From Flavobacterium xueshanense (GTDB lineage Bacteria > Bacteroidota > Bacteroidia > Flavobacteriales > Flavobacteriaceae), in the NCBI RefSeq assembly GCF_900112975.1, contig NZ_FONQ01000007.1:1-64000 (forward strand): DNA of 64,000 nucleotides, written 5' to 3'. Positions 1 to 8,618 of this stretch are shown here, one piece after another. The notes under the pieces are model-generated. The model made no database searches, had not been told where the DNA came from, and was given only the letters and a program-made list of their open reading frames with translations. Position numbers and translations under genes: made by a program. How positions within the stretch are numbered: position 1 is the stretch's first letter; every line of letters starts with the position of its first letter.

Positions 1-15
1 TAAGCTTATGTACGC
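1..15 (+). rRNA. Possible last bases of 23S rRNA
   Basis: A 5S gene lies about 150 bases downstream on the same strand, so the 3' end of 23S rRNA is expected close to the window edge. The opening TAAGCTTATG is compatible with a 23S 3' tail. Bases 16-153 would then be 23S-5S spacer, including a short CCCCGGG-GTAA-CCCGGGG hairpin at 20-38. The exact end cannot be fixed from the sequence alone. Confidence 0.3.
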
Positions 16-153
16 TTTTCCCCGGGGTAACCCGGGGAAGAAACTTTCTAACACTTTTTATTTTCTTTATCTCAGTATGTTAAGATATTATGTAATTGAT
101 GTTTATAAGATGTAAACAACATTACAATAATTGCCCAAAGCAATTATAACCTC

Positions 154-264
154 TTAAGGTGGTTATTGCGGCGGGGCTCACCTCTTCCCTTCCCGAACAG
201 AGTAGTTAAGCCCGCCTGCGCAGATGGTACTGCAGTTATGTGGGAGAGTATGTCGTCGCCTTTC
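154..264 (+). rRNA. rrf: 5S ribosomal RNA
   Basis: Part of the large ribosomal subunit. The sequence has the conserved 5S core: a CCCGAACAGAGTAGTTAAGC-type loop near 195-215 and GATGGTACTGC near 223-233. The closing stem pairs AAGGTG at 156-161 with CGCCTT at 257-262. The length of about 110 bases is normal. It is followed at once by a strong hairpin terminator, so it is the last gene of an rRNA operon. Ends are good to a few bases. Confidence 0.95.
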
Positions 265-268
265 TTTG

Positions 269-298
269 AAAAGCCTATCTGAAAAGATAGGCTTTTTT
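269..298 (+). terminator. rRNA operon terminator
   Basis: The arms AAGCCTATCT and AGATAGGCTT around a short GAAA-type loop are followed by a run of T. It sits just after the 5S gene, as expected for the end of an rRNA operon. Confidence 0.9.
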
Positions 299-362
299 GT
301 TTTATATGTCCCGTCCTGAAATAGCGATAGGATCAAGTCGAAAACCTGTGGAGCGATAAAAA

Positions 363-1356
363 TTAAGAATAAATATTAGTTAGTCTAAAAAGGAAGAATT
401 CTATATTTCTAACGCCTCTAAATTGCGATCTAAATGCTTTTATTTTGGCATTGAAAGATTCAGCCGAAGCATTTGTGCTTCTGTTATCAAAATAGTTCAA
501 TATGGTGTGATAATGATTCATTATAGATCTTGAGATTGTATTGAAAGACTTAATCCCGGATTGATTTACTTTCTCATGCCATTTGGCTAACCTAGAAAGT
601 CCAATAATTTTAATCGGTTGTTTTCTCAAAGATATTTCTTAAATCTTGCGCTAAATTGTATGCTTTTTCGATATCGGGATACAATTCAAATAATAATGCG
701 GCACGGTCTATTTGGTTTTTAGACCATTTTGATTTGTTTTTATACAGAAAGTAACGGCTTCGGGCCAGTAACTGCTTAAGAGTATCTCCGTTAATTAAAG
801 TTTTCATCTCAAATTTCTTATTGGTTTTCTTGGCTTTCTCAATAGCCTCATTTTCCTGATCGATGGCTTGCCAACGGTATTTGATTCTAATTTCCTGTAA
901 TGCTTCCAAGGCTAGCTTTTGTACATGGAATCGGTCGGTTACCCGTATAGCATTTGGAAAACATTTCTTGGCAATTAATCCCATATTTGCTGCCATGTCC
1001 AATGTAATCTTTGTAACTTGATTGCGCGCTTTGAGAGGGATTTTTTCAATAATAGAAATTACAGTTTCAGCTTTAGTTCCGGCAATCATGGCAACTATGC
1101 TCCATTTCTTTCCCTTGCCTGCTTTGTTAGTTAAAAAAGTATAGAGTTCGCCATTGGAGAGTGAAGTTTCATCTATTGATAAACGTTTGCCTAAATTTTT
1201 GGCAAAAATCAGCCATTGTTTGGCATGTGATAGTTGATCCCAGGTTCTGAAATCACTTAAGAAATCTTTGTATTGATGTTGCAGTTTTTTACCTGTGACT
1301 CCGTAAAAGGTAGCAATAGCATTACAATCATTTGGCTTGGAATCTATTGATCTCTT
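363..1356 (-). pseudogene. ISAon1-type (ISL3-like) transposase, DDE part, frameshifted
   Basis: This is the catalytic part of an insertion-sequence transposase. Reading the minus strand from about 1356 gives one continuous protein with no ATG start in its first 90 codons. It carries RLSIDETSLSNGELYTFL (first catalytic Asp), ITLDMAANMG (second Asp) and DRFHVQKLALEALQEI. The frame breaks near 611-616: after IFEKTTD an extra base produces a stop, while the next frame continues with KIIGLSRLAKW and ends with ASAESFNAKIKAFRS, which holds the catalytic Glu. The single-base insertion separates D-D from E, so this copy should be inactive. It lies directly downstream of the companion N-terminal gene on the same strand. 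Family assignment is from recall of the Bacteroidota two-gene layout. Confidence 0.75.
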
Positions 1357-1693
1357 TTAAAAAAGACGCGAACTCCTGTGTTACCCGAGTTCCGTCTGCC
1401 ACTAAATTCCAATCTTTAAACACTACTTGCCCAGTATCTTCATTAAGCCATCTTCTGCGGGTGATGTGCAAGTACACCTGATGTCCACGAACTGGGAAAT
1501 CCGCAACGGTTATCTCCTCAAAGAATCCTGTGGAACTTAATTTGTGTGGACGATATTCTTTGGAAATGGAATTGACCTCTTTTAAGTAAAGATGAAGTAC
1601 TTCTTCTGCTTTTTCGTAACAAATTAGTTCAAAGTATTCTACTATTATTTCAGGTAATAATAATTTGATAAATTCGCTATATGAATCTGACAT
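1328..1693 (-). CDS. ISAon1-type transposase, N-terminal region protein
   Basis: A 121-residue protein forming the first gene of the insertion sequence. It looks like the N-terminal (DNA-recognition) part of the ISAon1-type transposase, with VRGHQVYLHITRRRW and EDTGQVVFKDWNLVADGTRV. The frame is intact. Its last codons overlap the start of the catalytic frame, which lies +1 relative to it. Whether the two parts are joined by programmed frameshifting or translated separately cannot be told here. Since the catalytic partner is frameshifted, this gene is probably non-functional in practice. Confidence 0.7.
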   Translation of the reverse strand: MSDSYSEFIKLLLPEIIVEYFELICYEKAEEVLHLYLKEVNSISKEYRPHKLSSTGFFEEITVADFPVRGHQVYLHITRRRWLNEDTGQVVFKDWNLVADGTRVTQEFASFLKEINRFQAK

Positions 1694-1728
1694 CGGTAGT
1701 TATTTATAAATGCAAATATCCCTTTTTT

Positions 1729-1866
1729 AATATTTCCCCACAATATTTAGGATTGAGCCATTTTATCCCTGTGATTGGATATATAGATGATATTTTTGTT
1801 TTAGGATTAGTTTTTAGTCAGGTAAAAGTAGATTTAGAAGAATATGAAATTTGGAAAAATGCTTAA
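1729..1866 (+). pseudogene. 3' fragment of a DUF1232 (YkvA-like) membrane protein gene
   Basis: The plus-strand reading frame ends HFIPVIGYIDDIFVLGLVF followed by a charged tail and a stop at 1864-1866. This matches the core of DUF1232, whose hallmark is (I/L)PDFIPVIGYIDD followed by a hydrophobic stretch. Only about 45 residues remain of a protein normally about 100-140 long, and the segment before FIPVIG does not fit the usual SPIDLIPD spacing. The 5' part is missing and the insertion sequence begins immediately upstream, so it is best read as a gene truncated by that insertion. Function of the family is unknown. Confidence 0.55.
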
Positions 1867-2068
1867 TGTTTAAATTTATTTTCTCTGAACTGACTACAAT
1901 ATCATATGTAAACCCTATTCCTTATCCAGAATAGGATTTTTCTATTCCACTCTGCGCACTATCTAAACTTTAACATTTGTTCCAATTAATAGGTTATTTT
2001 ATCTGGCAAAAAAAAACTACTTTAGTTTCTCGTTTAATAAATCGCTAACCAAATAAATAATTTTATCT

Positions 2069-3691
2069 ATGAAAAGAAGATCTTTTTTAACTACTGCAAC
2101 TCTTGCTTCAGCAGGGTTTACCACACTTTTGGTTACCGGTTGCACCTCCAGTACCAAAAAGAATGAAGATTCAGTACCATTAGGAGATTCTAATGAAGCC
2201 TTTGAACTGGATGAAGAAACCATTGGCAGTTTAAGAGAGAAATTAACTTCCGGAAAATATACTTCGGAACAATTAGTACAACTGTATTTGAAACGCATTG
2301 AAGCGGTAGATAAGAATGGTCCTCAATTGAATTCGGTTATCGAAATCAATCCGGATGCAGTAACTATTGCTGTTGCAATGGATAAAGAATTAAAATCAGG
2401 TAAAAGCAGAGGGCCTTTACACGGAATTCCTGTTTTGATAAAAGACAATATCGACACTGCCGATAAAATGCAAACAACTGCAGGATCTTTGGCAATGGCA
2501 GGAAATATTGCTTCAAAAGATGCTTTTGTAGTTAAAAAACTAAGAGAGGCTGGAGCAATAATCATTGGTAAAACCAATTTGAGCGAATGGGCAAATTTTC
2601 GTTCCACGCAATCGTGTTCCGGATGGAGTAGCAGAGGCGGGCAGACTAAAAATCCTTACATTTTAGATCACAATCCATGTGGTTCCAGTGCGGGATCAGG
2701 TACCGCTGTGTCAGCCAATCTTTGCGTAGTTGCTATTGGAACCGAGACGGATGGTTCTATTGTTTGTCCAGCTTCGGTAAACGGAATTGTGGGGATCAAA
2801 CCAACAGTAGGTTTGGTTAGCCGTTCAGGAATTATTCCAATTTCAAAAACACAAGATACAGCTGGTCCAATGGCTAGAACCGTAACCGATGCTGCCATTT
2901 TATTAGGAGCAATGGCTGCAATTGACCAAGATGATACTGTAACGCTTGAAAGCAAAGGGAAAGCTCATAAAGATTACACGACGTTTTTAGATGCAAACGC
3001 TTTGAAAGGAAAAAGGATTGGTATTGAGAAAAAACCACAAGGAAATAATAAATACATCAATGCCCTTTTAAACGATGCCCTTAACTTACTAAAAAAGCAA
3101 GGTGCCGTCATTGTCGAAATTGACTATTTCGATAAAATTAATGCTTTTGGTCAAGCCGAATTTGAAGTTTTACAATATGAATTTAAAGACGGATTGAACA
3201 GCTACTTGGCTACGGCCAATGCAAAAGTAAAAACTTTAAAGGATGTAATAGATTTTAATAGCAGTAATGAAGATAAAGCAATGCCTTATTTTAAACAAGA
3301 AACATTAGAGAGTTCTAACGCAAAAAAAGGTTTGGATGATAAAAAATACATAGAAGCATTAGCTGCAAGTTTCGAAGGAAGTAAAAGTGTTTTAAAAGCT
3401 GTTTTTGAAGAAAATAAGTTGGATGCCATCTGTGGAATAACCATGGGCCCTGCTTGCAGTATTGATATGATTTACGGGGATCGCTGGGGAGGATATTCTT
3501 TGACATCGCCAGCAGCGGCAAGTGGATATCCACATATTACTGTTCCAAATGGGATAGTGTATGACTTACCCGTTGGCTTATCTTTTTTTGGAACTCCGTA
3601 CACTGAAGGAGAATTAATCGGATTAGGTTATGCGTATGAACAAGCATCTAAAAAGCGACTAAAACCAGCATTTAAGCCTTCTTTTATATAA
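2069..3691 (+). CDS. Secreted/lipid-anchored amidase (amidase signature family)
   Basis: Hydrolyses an amide bond of an unknown substrate outside the cytoplasm. The 540 residues begin with a twin-arginine-like KRRSFL motif, a hydrophobic stretch and the lipobox LVTGC (Cys25), so the protein is probably exported folded and lipid-anchored. The Ser-cisSer-Lys triad of amidase signature enzymes is present: Lys125 in VLIKDNID, cis-Ser206 in CGSSAGSGTA and nucleophile Ser230 in ETDGSIVCPAS. The rest of the GatA-like fold follows, including GIKPTVGLVSRSGIIPIS. It is not the GatA of tRNA amidation, since it carries an export signal and stands alone. It has its own terminator downstream. Close relatives in Bacteroidota are simply called amidases. 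Confidence 0.9.
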   Translation: MKRRSFLTTATLASAGFTTLLVTGCTSSTKKNEDSVPLGDSNEAFELDEETIGSLREKLTSGKYTSEQLVQLYLKRIEAVDKNGPQLNSVIEINPDAVTIAVAMDKELKSGKSRGPLHGIPVLIKDNIDTADKMQTTAGSLAMAGNIASKDAFVVKKLREAGAIIIGKTNLSEWANFRSTQSCSGWSSRGGQTKNPYILDHNPCGSSAGSGTAVSANLCVVAIGTETDGSIVCPASVNGIVGIKPTVGLVSRSGIIPISKTQDTAGPMARTVTDAAILLGAMAAIDQDDTVTLESKGKAHKDYTTFLDANALKGKRIGIEKKPQGNNKYINALLNDALNLLKKQGAVIVEIDYFDKINAFGQAEFEVLQYEFKDGLNSYLATANAKVKTLKDVIDFNSSNEDKAMPYFKQETLESSNAKKGLDDKKYIEALAASFEGSKSVLKAVFEENKLDAICGITMGPACSIDMIYGDRWGGYSLTSPAAASGYPHITVPNGIVYDLPVGLSFFGTPYTEGELIGLGYAYEQASKKRLKPAFKPSFI

Positions 3692-3713
3692 TTATTTACA
3701 CAATAAAGAATAT

Positions 3714-3756
3714 TAAAAAGGGTAAAGAGTGAATCACTTTTTACCCTTTTATTTTT
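3714..3756 (+). terminator. Terminator after the amidase gene
   Basis: AAAAAGGGTAAA and TTTACCCTTTTT form a long stem around a GAGTGAATCACT inner hairpin, followed by ATTTTT. It starts about 20 bases after the amidase stop. Its own symmetry means it could also stop transcription arriving from the minus strand. Confidence 0.8.
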
Positions 3757-3781
3757 CTCTAATATTCTCAAATGGAGTTAA

Positions 3782-4385
3782 TTAAGTATTCTGGACATTT
3801 GAGTTATGGGCGGCAAATGTCTCTTCTAAAAAGGAAATAGCCATCCTAATTTCTCCCCAAAATTCTTTTGGTAACACTTGTATCAACTGTTTTTCAGCTT
3901 AAATTTCATCTTTGGTTTCTTTTACTGTTCCAATTCTTGGAGCTACTCTAATAATATGTAAATCGGTGATCATACCTACTGCAGGAACTTGTGCTTCTCG
4001 AAGAATTAGATTAGCGAATCATCTACCGATTTCTTTTAACGAAACTAAACCTTCCATGGTAAGTCGAATGTTTTCGTCTTTTTGGGTGGTTTGCGCTATT
4101 TTTAAAAGCCATTTTGCTTTGGTTCCAAAATTTCTGACTTTAGAGATACACAGGAATAATGTTTCCTGATTAGAAATCGTTACACTTTCCATATTTATGT
4201 ATGCTTCAAATACGATTGGGGCAATTTTATTAACATTGGCATCGGAATTCTGCGCTTACAAAACAATCGTCAAAATAAGTTGGTGTAAATTATGATACTC
4301 TAACTAATATTTTTTTCCCTACATATTTGTTATAATGGTTCTAAATTTTTAGCCCATTCCGTTGCGTTTTCAAATAAATCCGTAT
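3782..4385 (-). pseudogene. Decayed endonuclease III-family DNA glycosylase gene
   Basis: This stretch reads as a broken base-excision repair glycosylase on the minus strand. Recognisable pieces in order are DLFENATEWAKNLEPL, LHQLILTIVL-stop-AQNSDANVNK, KVRNFGTKAKWLLKIAQTT, LTMEGLVSLKEIGR-stop-FANLILREA, ITDLHIIRVAPRIG and EKQLIQVLPKEFWGEIRMAI. These align with the helix-hairpin-helix and catalytic Asp region of endonuclease III. Disruptions include stops at 4256-4258, 4019-4021 and 3899-3901 plus at least one frame break near 4300-4330. The 4019 stop falls exactly where the catalytic Lys of GxGRKxA should be. The C-terminal iron-sulfur cysteines are gone. It begins right after the msrB stop, suggesting it was once the next gene of that operon. 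Confidence 0.8.
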
Positions 4386-4387
4386 CA

Positions 4388-4777
4388 CTATTCTTTAAAG
4401 TCCACTGATAAAGAGTTTACGCAGTAGCGTTGTCCGGTTTTCGTAGGTCCGTCATCAAACACATGCCCTAAATGGCTGCCGCAATTTGCACAAAGGATTT
4501 CGGTACGTTTCATGGCATGTGTAACATCTGAAATATATTCAACTTTTCCAGGAATGGATTCATCAAATGATGGCCATCCACAATGAGCATCAAACTTAGA
4601 ATTGCTTTCGAACAAAGGTTCTCCACATGCGCCGCAGCAATAGGTTCCTTTTTCATAAAGCAAGTTATAAGTTCCCGCGTGCGGATATTCAGTCCCTTTT
4701 TGTCGAAGAATTCTATAGCGTTCCGCGCCTAATTGTTCTTTCCATTCTTGTTCGGTTTTTTCTACAGGATATTTCAT
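4388..4777 (-). CDS. msrB: Peptide-methionine (R)-S-oxide reductase
   Basis: Reduces the R form of methionine sulfoxide in proteins, repairing oxidative damage in the cytoplasm. The 129-residue form starting MKYPVEKTEQEWK matches the family start; a longer in-frame start at 4816 would abut the upstream stop and add 13 unrelated residues. Zinc-binding pairs are Cys48/Cys51 (CGAC) and Cys96/Cys99 (CANC). HCGWPSFD and HLGHVFDDGP are typical, and the catalytic Cys119 lies in RYCVNS. It follows the alpha/beta hydrolase on the same strand by about 40 bases and precedes the decayed endonuclease III gene. Confidence 0.96.
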   Translation of the reverse strand: MKYPVEKTEQEWKEQLGAERYRILRQKGTEYPHAGTYNLLYEKGTYCCGACGEPLFESNSKFDAHCGWPSFDESIPGKVEYISDVTHAMKRTEILCANCGSHLGHVFDDGPTKTGQRYCVNSLSVDFKE

Positions 4778-4816
4778 GATTATTTTTTTTATTAATTGTA
4801 TAGTGTTGTATTTCAA

Positions 4817-5683
4817 TTATTTATTTTGGATGAATTGAACTGTTTTTTCAATTACTTTAGGGTTGCCTAGAATCTTTCTATGTCCTAATCCGTCTGTTAA
4901 TAGTAACTCTCCATTTTTTAAATATTTATGAATGTGAATTCCAGCCTTTACAGGAACTTCAGGATCGTGATTGTCATGTATTACTAAAACTGGAATAGCA
5001 GTTTCCTTAGCGGCTAGGAAAGCAGAATAACTATTCATTTTTTCTCCATATTTTTTTTCGAAATAGAGTCGTAAAAGAGTGCTTACAGCTGGTTTTAATT
5101 CTAATTTTGCTACAAAATCATCCATAATATCTTCCACAATGTCTCCACTGCCAATTACTACGGCATGATTTACTTTTAAACCTTTTTTTATCGCATTTAA
5201 AACGGACATTCCTCCTAATGAATGACCAATAGCTGCTTCGAACGGTCCAAATTGCTTGTCTATTTCTAAAATTGTAGCGATGAAATCGACCATAATAGTA
5301 GTTTTACCGGGTGATTTTCCATGCGCTGGAGCATCAAAACTAATAGTTGAATATCCGGCTTTTAATAATTCGTCGGCTATTTTGAATAATTGAGTTCCGC
5401 GTCCTGACCAACCGTGTACTAATAAAATTTTCTTCTCGCTTTTTCCATATTGATACAAAACAACCTCCTTATCAATTGCGGGCACTCGGATTAATTTTTG
5501 AATGCTTTTGTAATCCATTTCTAATTCTCTTTTTGGAATTTTATGTTTTATCGGTGTCGTAAAGAGTTTAGCAGCAAATAATGTAATTAGTTTTGGAGAA
5601 ATAAAAGAGATTAATTTACTGGTTAATAAAATTATCTTAGGAATTTTCAATGATTGGGTATGATTAGAAGTTTTTTTTGTCAT
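4817..5683 (-). CDS. Alpha/beta hydrolase
   Basis: A 288-residue serine hydrolase of unknown substrate. The N-terminal 50 residues are basic and hydrophobic (KIILLTSKLISFISPKL), perhaps membrane-associating. The fold is clear: LLVHGWSGRG as the oxyanion loop, nucleophile Ser155 in GHSLGG, an acidic residue in VIHDNHDPEVP (Asp237 or Asp240) and His268 in DGLGHRKIL. The HDNHDPEVP sequence is typical of small lipase/esterase-like hydrolases. Same strand as msrB, about 40 bases apart, so probably co-transcribed. It is divergent from the glycogen operon. Confidence 0.85.
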   Translation of the reverse strand: MTKKTSNHTQSLKIPKIILLTSKLISFISPKLITLFAAKLFTTPIKHKIPKRELEMDYKSIQKLIRVPAIDKEVVLYQYGKSEKKILLVHGWSGRGTQLFKIADELLKAGYSTISFDAPAHGKSPGKTTIMVDFIATILEIDKQFGPFEAAIGHSLGGMSVLNAIKKGLKVNHAVVIGSGDIVEDIMDDFVAKLELKPAVSTLLRLYFEKKYGEKMNSYSAFLAAKETAIPVLVIHDNHDPEVPVKAGIHIHKYLKNGELLLTDGLGHRKILGNPKVIEKTVQFIQNK

Positions 5684-5851
5684 TTCAATAAATTTTTAAC
5701 CGAGTTATTATTCTATAAATTTTTTAGTAAATTTAGAAAAACATAAAAGTAGTATTTTTTATAAAGTTTTTTATTGGTATTAACATAAAAGACTCAAATA
5801 TTAAATATTCCAATCATAGAAGAATTTACTGAAAACATTAAAATTTCATAA

Positions 5852-7273
5852 ATGGAAATATTTCATATCAGCGCAGAATGTTATCCCGTTGCGAAAGTAG
5901 GAGGTTTAGCTGACGTTGTTGGCGCTTTGCCAAAATATCAAAATAATGCAGGAGATAAAGTACGTGTAGTGATGCCTTGCTATGACACAAAATTTAAAAA
6001 AGAAAATGATTTTGAATGTGTCTATTGGGGGCATGTAAAGTTGGGGGATTTCAATTTTCCTTTTAATATTCTTAAAGAAAAAACAGATAAGTTAGGATTT
6101 GAATTGTATTTGGTTGAAATCCAGGAATTATTTGATAGAAAAGATGTTTATGGATATCAAGACGATATCGAGCGTTTTTTATCTTTCCAAATTGCAACTT
6201 TGGATTGGATTTCAGGCAGAAGCGAAGTTGCTGATGTCATTAATTGTCACGATCATCATACGGGTTTGATTCCATTTATGATGTTGTATTGCCACAAATA
6301 CGAAAAATTACGGAATATTCCTTCTATGATTACCATTCATAATGGTTTGTATCAAGGTCAGTTTGGATTTGATAAATTGTATTATTTACCAGAATTTGAT
6401 TTGGCTCATGTCAACGTTTTAGAATGGGATAATTGCATCAATTCATTGGCAGTAGCCATTAAATGTGCTTGGGCTGTTACTACAGTTTCGCCTAATTATC
6501 TGAATGAAATCAATTCTTCAGCAAACGGACTAGAATCCTTATTTAATCTAGTGCGCTATAAATCCAGAGGAATTTTAAACGGAATTGATATCGAAGTTTG
6601 GGATCCGGCAAAAGATGCGATGCTGGAAAAAAACTATTCAATTAAAAATTTCGAAAAAGGAAAACAGGAAAATAAAGAAAAGTTATGTAACCTATTTAAT
6701 CTGGATCCAACAAAACCACTTTTTAGTTTCATAGGAAGATTATTAGAAGAAAAAGGAGGTGATTTATTACCACATGCCGCAGCGCTTGCGTTATCAGAAA
6801 ATTATCAACAAATCAATATTTTAATTTTAGGTTCTGGAGATAAAGTTATTGAAAATCAATTGAATAGTTTGTTACAAGATTATAAGGGAAATTACAATAC
6901 TTTCATTGGATACAATGAAGAACTAGCGCACTTGATTTACGCCGGTTCTGATTTTTTATTAATGCCTTCCAGAGTAGAACCTTGTGGTTTGAACCAAATG
7001 TATTCGTTACGCTACGGAACAATTCCTATTGTGAGACGAACGGGTGGACTAAGAGATACGGTAATTGATTTTGGCGATGACGGAAACGGGATTTGTCATG
7101 ATCAGGCCACAGTTGGCGATATATGTTATTCGATTCAGAGAGCAGTCGATTTATATGACGACAAAAAACATTTTAATAAAATTAGAAAAATAGGAATGAG
7201 CACGGACCATTCTTGGGAGCGTGTTTGTCAGGAATATATAGAAATGTACAAACTAATAATTAACAAGAAATGA
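5852..7273 (+). CDS. glgA: Glycogen synthase (ADP-glucose, GT5)
   Basis: Transfers glucose from ADP-glucose to the growing alpha-1,4-glucan in the cytoplasm. The 473 residues show the GT-B fold: KVGGLADVVG at residues 15-24 binds ADP-glucose, and SRVEPCGLNQMYSLRYG followed by RRTGGLRDTV form the C-terminal nucleotide and catalytic region. Length is normal. It is the first gene of the glycogen operon, and its stop overlaps the glgC start by four bases (ATGA), indicating translational coupling with the enzyme that makes its substrate. Confidence 0.97.
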   Translation: MEIFHISAECYPVAKVGGLADVVGALPKYQNNAGDKVRVVMPCYDTKFKKENDFECVYWGHVKLGDFNFPFNILKEKTDKLGFELYLVEIQELFDRKDVYGYQDDIERFLSFQIATLDWISGRSEVADVINCHDHHTGLIPFMMLYCHKYEKLRNIPSMITIHNGLYQGQFGFDKLYYLPEFDLAHVNVLEWDNCINSLAVAIKCAWAVTTVSPNYLNEINSSANGLESLFNLVRYKSRGILNGIDIEVWDPAKDAMLEKNYSIKNFEKGKQENKEKLCNLFNLDPTKPLFSFIGRLLEEKGGDLLPHAAALALSENYQQINILILGSGDKVIENQLNSLLQDYKGNYNTFIGYNEELAHLIYAGSDFLLMPSRVEPCGLNQMYSLRYGTIPIVRRTGGLRDTVIDFGDDGNGICHDQATVGDICYSIQRAVDLYDDKKHFNKIRKIGMSTDHSWERVCQEYIEMYKLIINKK

Positions 7274-8550
7274 AAGCCAAAAAGAAAAATGTAATTGCAA
7301 TAATTTTAGGTGGAGGACAAGGATCTAGATTATATCCGTTGACAGAATCAAGATCAAAACCAGCTGTGCCAATTGGAGGTAAATATAGATTGGTTGACAT
7401 TCCAATTTCAAATTGTATGAATTCAGATATTTACAGGATGTTTGTATTGACGCAGTTTAACTCCGCTTCCTTAAATGCGCACATCAAAAACACTTATAAC
7501 TTTAGTATTTTTAGCCATGCTTTTGTTGATATTCTTGCAGCAGAACAAACTCCTGACAATCCAACTTGGTTTCAAGGAACTGCTGATGCGGTAAGACAGT
7601 GTATGCCTCATTTCTTAAACCATGATTTCGATTATGCGTTGATACTTTCAGGAGATCAGTTGTACCAAATGGATTTCAACGATATGTTGGAAGAACACAT
7701 AAAGAACGAAGCTGATATCTCTATTGCTACTTTGCCAGTAAATGCTAAAGATGCGCCTGAATTTGGGATATTAAAAACAAACTCCGAAAGCTGTATTGAA
7801 TCTTTTATTGAAAAACCGGCTAAAGAATTGTTGCCAGACTGGGAATCAGATGTGAGTGAACAAATGAAAAGTGAAGGAAAAAATTACTTAGCTTCGATGG
7901 GAATCTACATTTTCAACAAAAAACTGTTAGTAGAGATAATGTCCAATAAAGAAACCAAAGATTTTGGCAAAGAAATTATTCCGCAAGCAGTAGGGCACAA
8001 AAAGATTTTAAGTTATCAATATGAAGGATATTGGACGGATATTGGTAATATTGATTCCTTTTTTGAAGCGAATATTGGATTAACAGATGACTTGCCAAAA
8101 TTTAATTTATTTGATAACGAGAATAAAATATTTACCAGACCAAGATTGTTGCCACCATCAAAATTCCAAAAAACAATGGTTGATAAATCATTGATTTCAG
8201 AAGGTTGCATTTTGAATGCGAAAGAAATTAATCGTTCTGTAATTGGTATTCGATCTAGAATAGGGGAAGGAACCATAATCCAAAACAGTTACGTAATGGG
8301 TAATGATTTCTATCAGAATATTGATGATATGAATGAAGATCTTAAAAGCGACAGACAATTGGTTGGAATTGGGGAAAGATGTTTTATAAGCAATGCTCTC
8401 GTGGATAAAAACTGCAGAATTGGTAATGATGTTTACATCAATGGTGGAAACCATTTAGAAGATTTTTCTAATGAGTTGTATGCCATAAAAGACGGAATTG
8501 TTGTTATCAAAAAAGGAGCAGTTATACCAGATAATTACATCATTAAGTAA
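7270..8550 (+). CDS. glgC: Glucose-1-phosphate adenylyltransferase
   Basis: Makes ADP-glucose from ATP and glucose 1-phosphate, the committed step of bacterial glycogen synthesis. The 426 residues begin with the nucleotidyltransferase motif GGGQGSRLYPLTESRSKPAVP. VDIPISNCMNSDI, WFQGTADAVRQ and SGDQLYQMDF follow in the catalytic domain, and the last third is a left-handed beta-helix used for allosteric control. It overlaps glgA by four bases. glgB starts 68 bases further on. Confidence 0.97.
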   Translation: MKAKKKNVIAIILGGGQGSRLYPLTESRSKPAVPIGGKYRLVDIPISNCMNSDIYRMFVLTQFNSASLNAHIKNTYNFSIFSHAFVDILAAEQTPDNPTWFQGTADAVRQCMPHFLNHDFDYALILSGDQLYQMDFNDMLEEHIKNEADISIATLPVNAKDAPEFGILKTNSESCIESFIEKPAKELLPDWESDVSEQMKSEGKNYLASMGIYIFNKKLLVEIMSNKETKDFGKEIIPQAVGHKKILSYQYEGYWTDIGNIDSFFEANIGLTDDLPKFNLFDNENKIFTRPRLLPPSKFQKTMVDKSLISEGCILNAKEINRSVIGIRSRIGEGTIIQNSYVMGNDFYQNIDDMNEDLKSDRQLVGIGERCFISNALVDKNCRIGNDVYINGGNHLEDFSNELYAIKDGIVVIKKGAVIPDNYIIK

Positions 8551-8618
8551 ACCTAAAAACTGTTTTTCTTATACTAATATTCTGATTTTTACACAAAGCA
8601 GAAGCATACAATTGTTAT

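Larger units (their letters stand above)
363..1700 (-). mobile_element. Decayed ISAon1-type insertion sequence
   Basis: Two adjacent minus-strand reading frames make up one insertion element next to the rRNA operon. I compared the sequence before 363 with that after 1693 and could not find matching inverted repeats or a target duplication, so the outer ends are not defined. A DUF1232 gene fragment begins within about 40 bases of the right side, so the right boundary probably lies between 1694 and 1730. Confidence 0.6.

Noticed and set aside
1349-1365. TTTTTTAAAAG slippery sequence in the transposase as a -1 frameshift site
   Set aside because: The -1 frame meets a stop within a few codons; the catalytic part lies in the +1 frame, so a -1 shift here could not produce it.
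3912-4169. 85-codon plus-strand open frame
   Set aside because: It lies antisense to the decayed endonuclease III gene, whose translation is clearly meaningful; the plus-strand frame has no recognisable motif.
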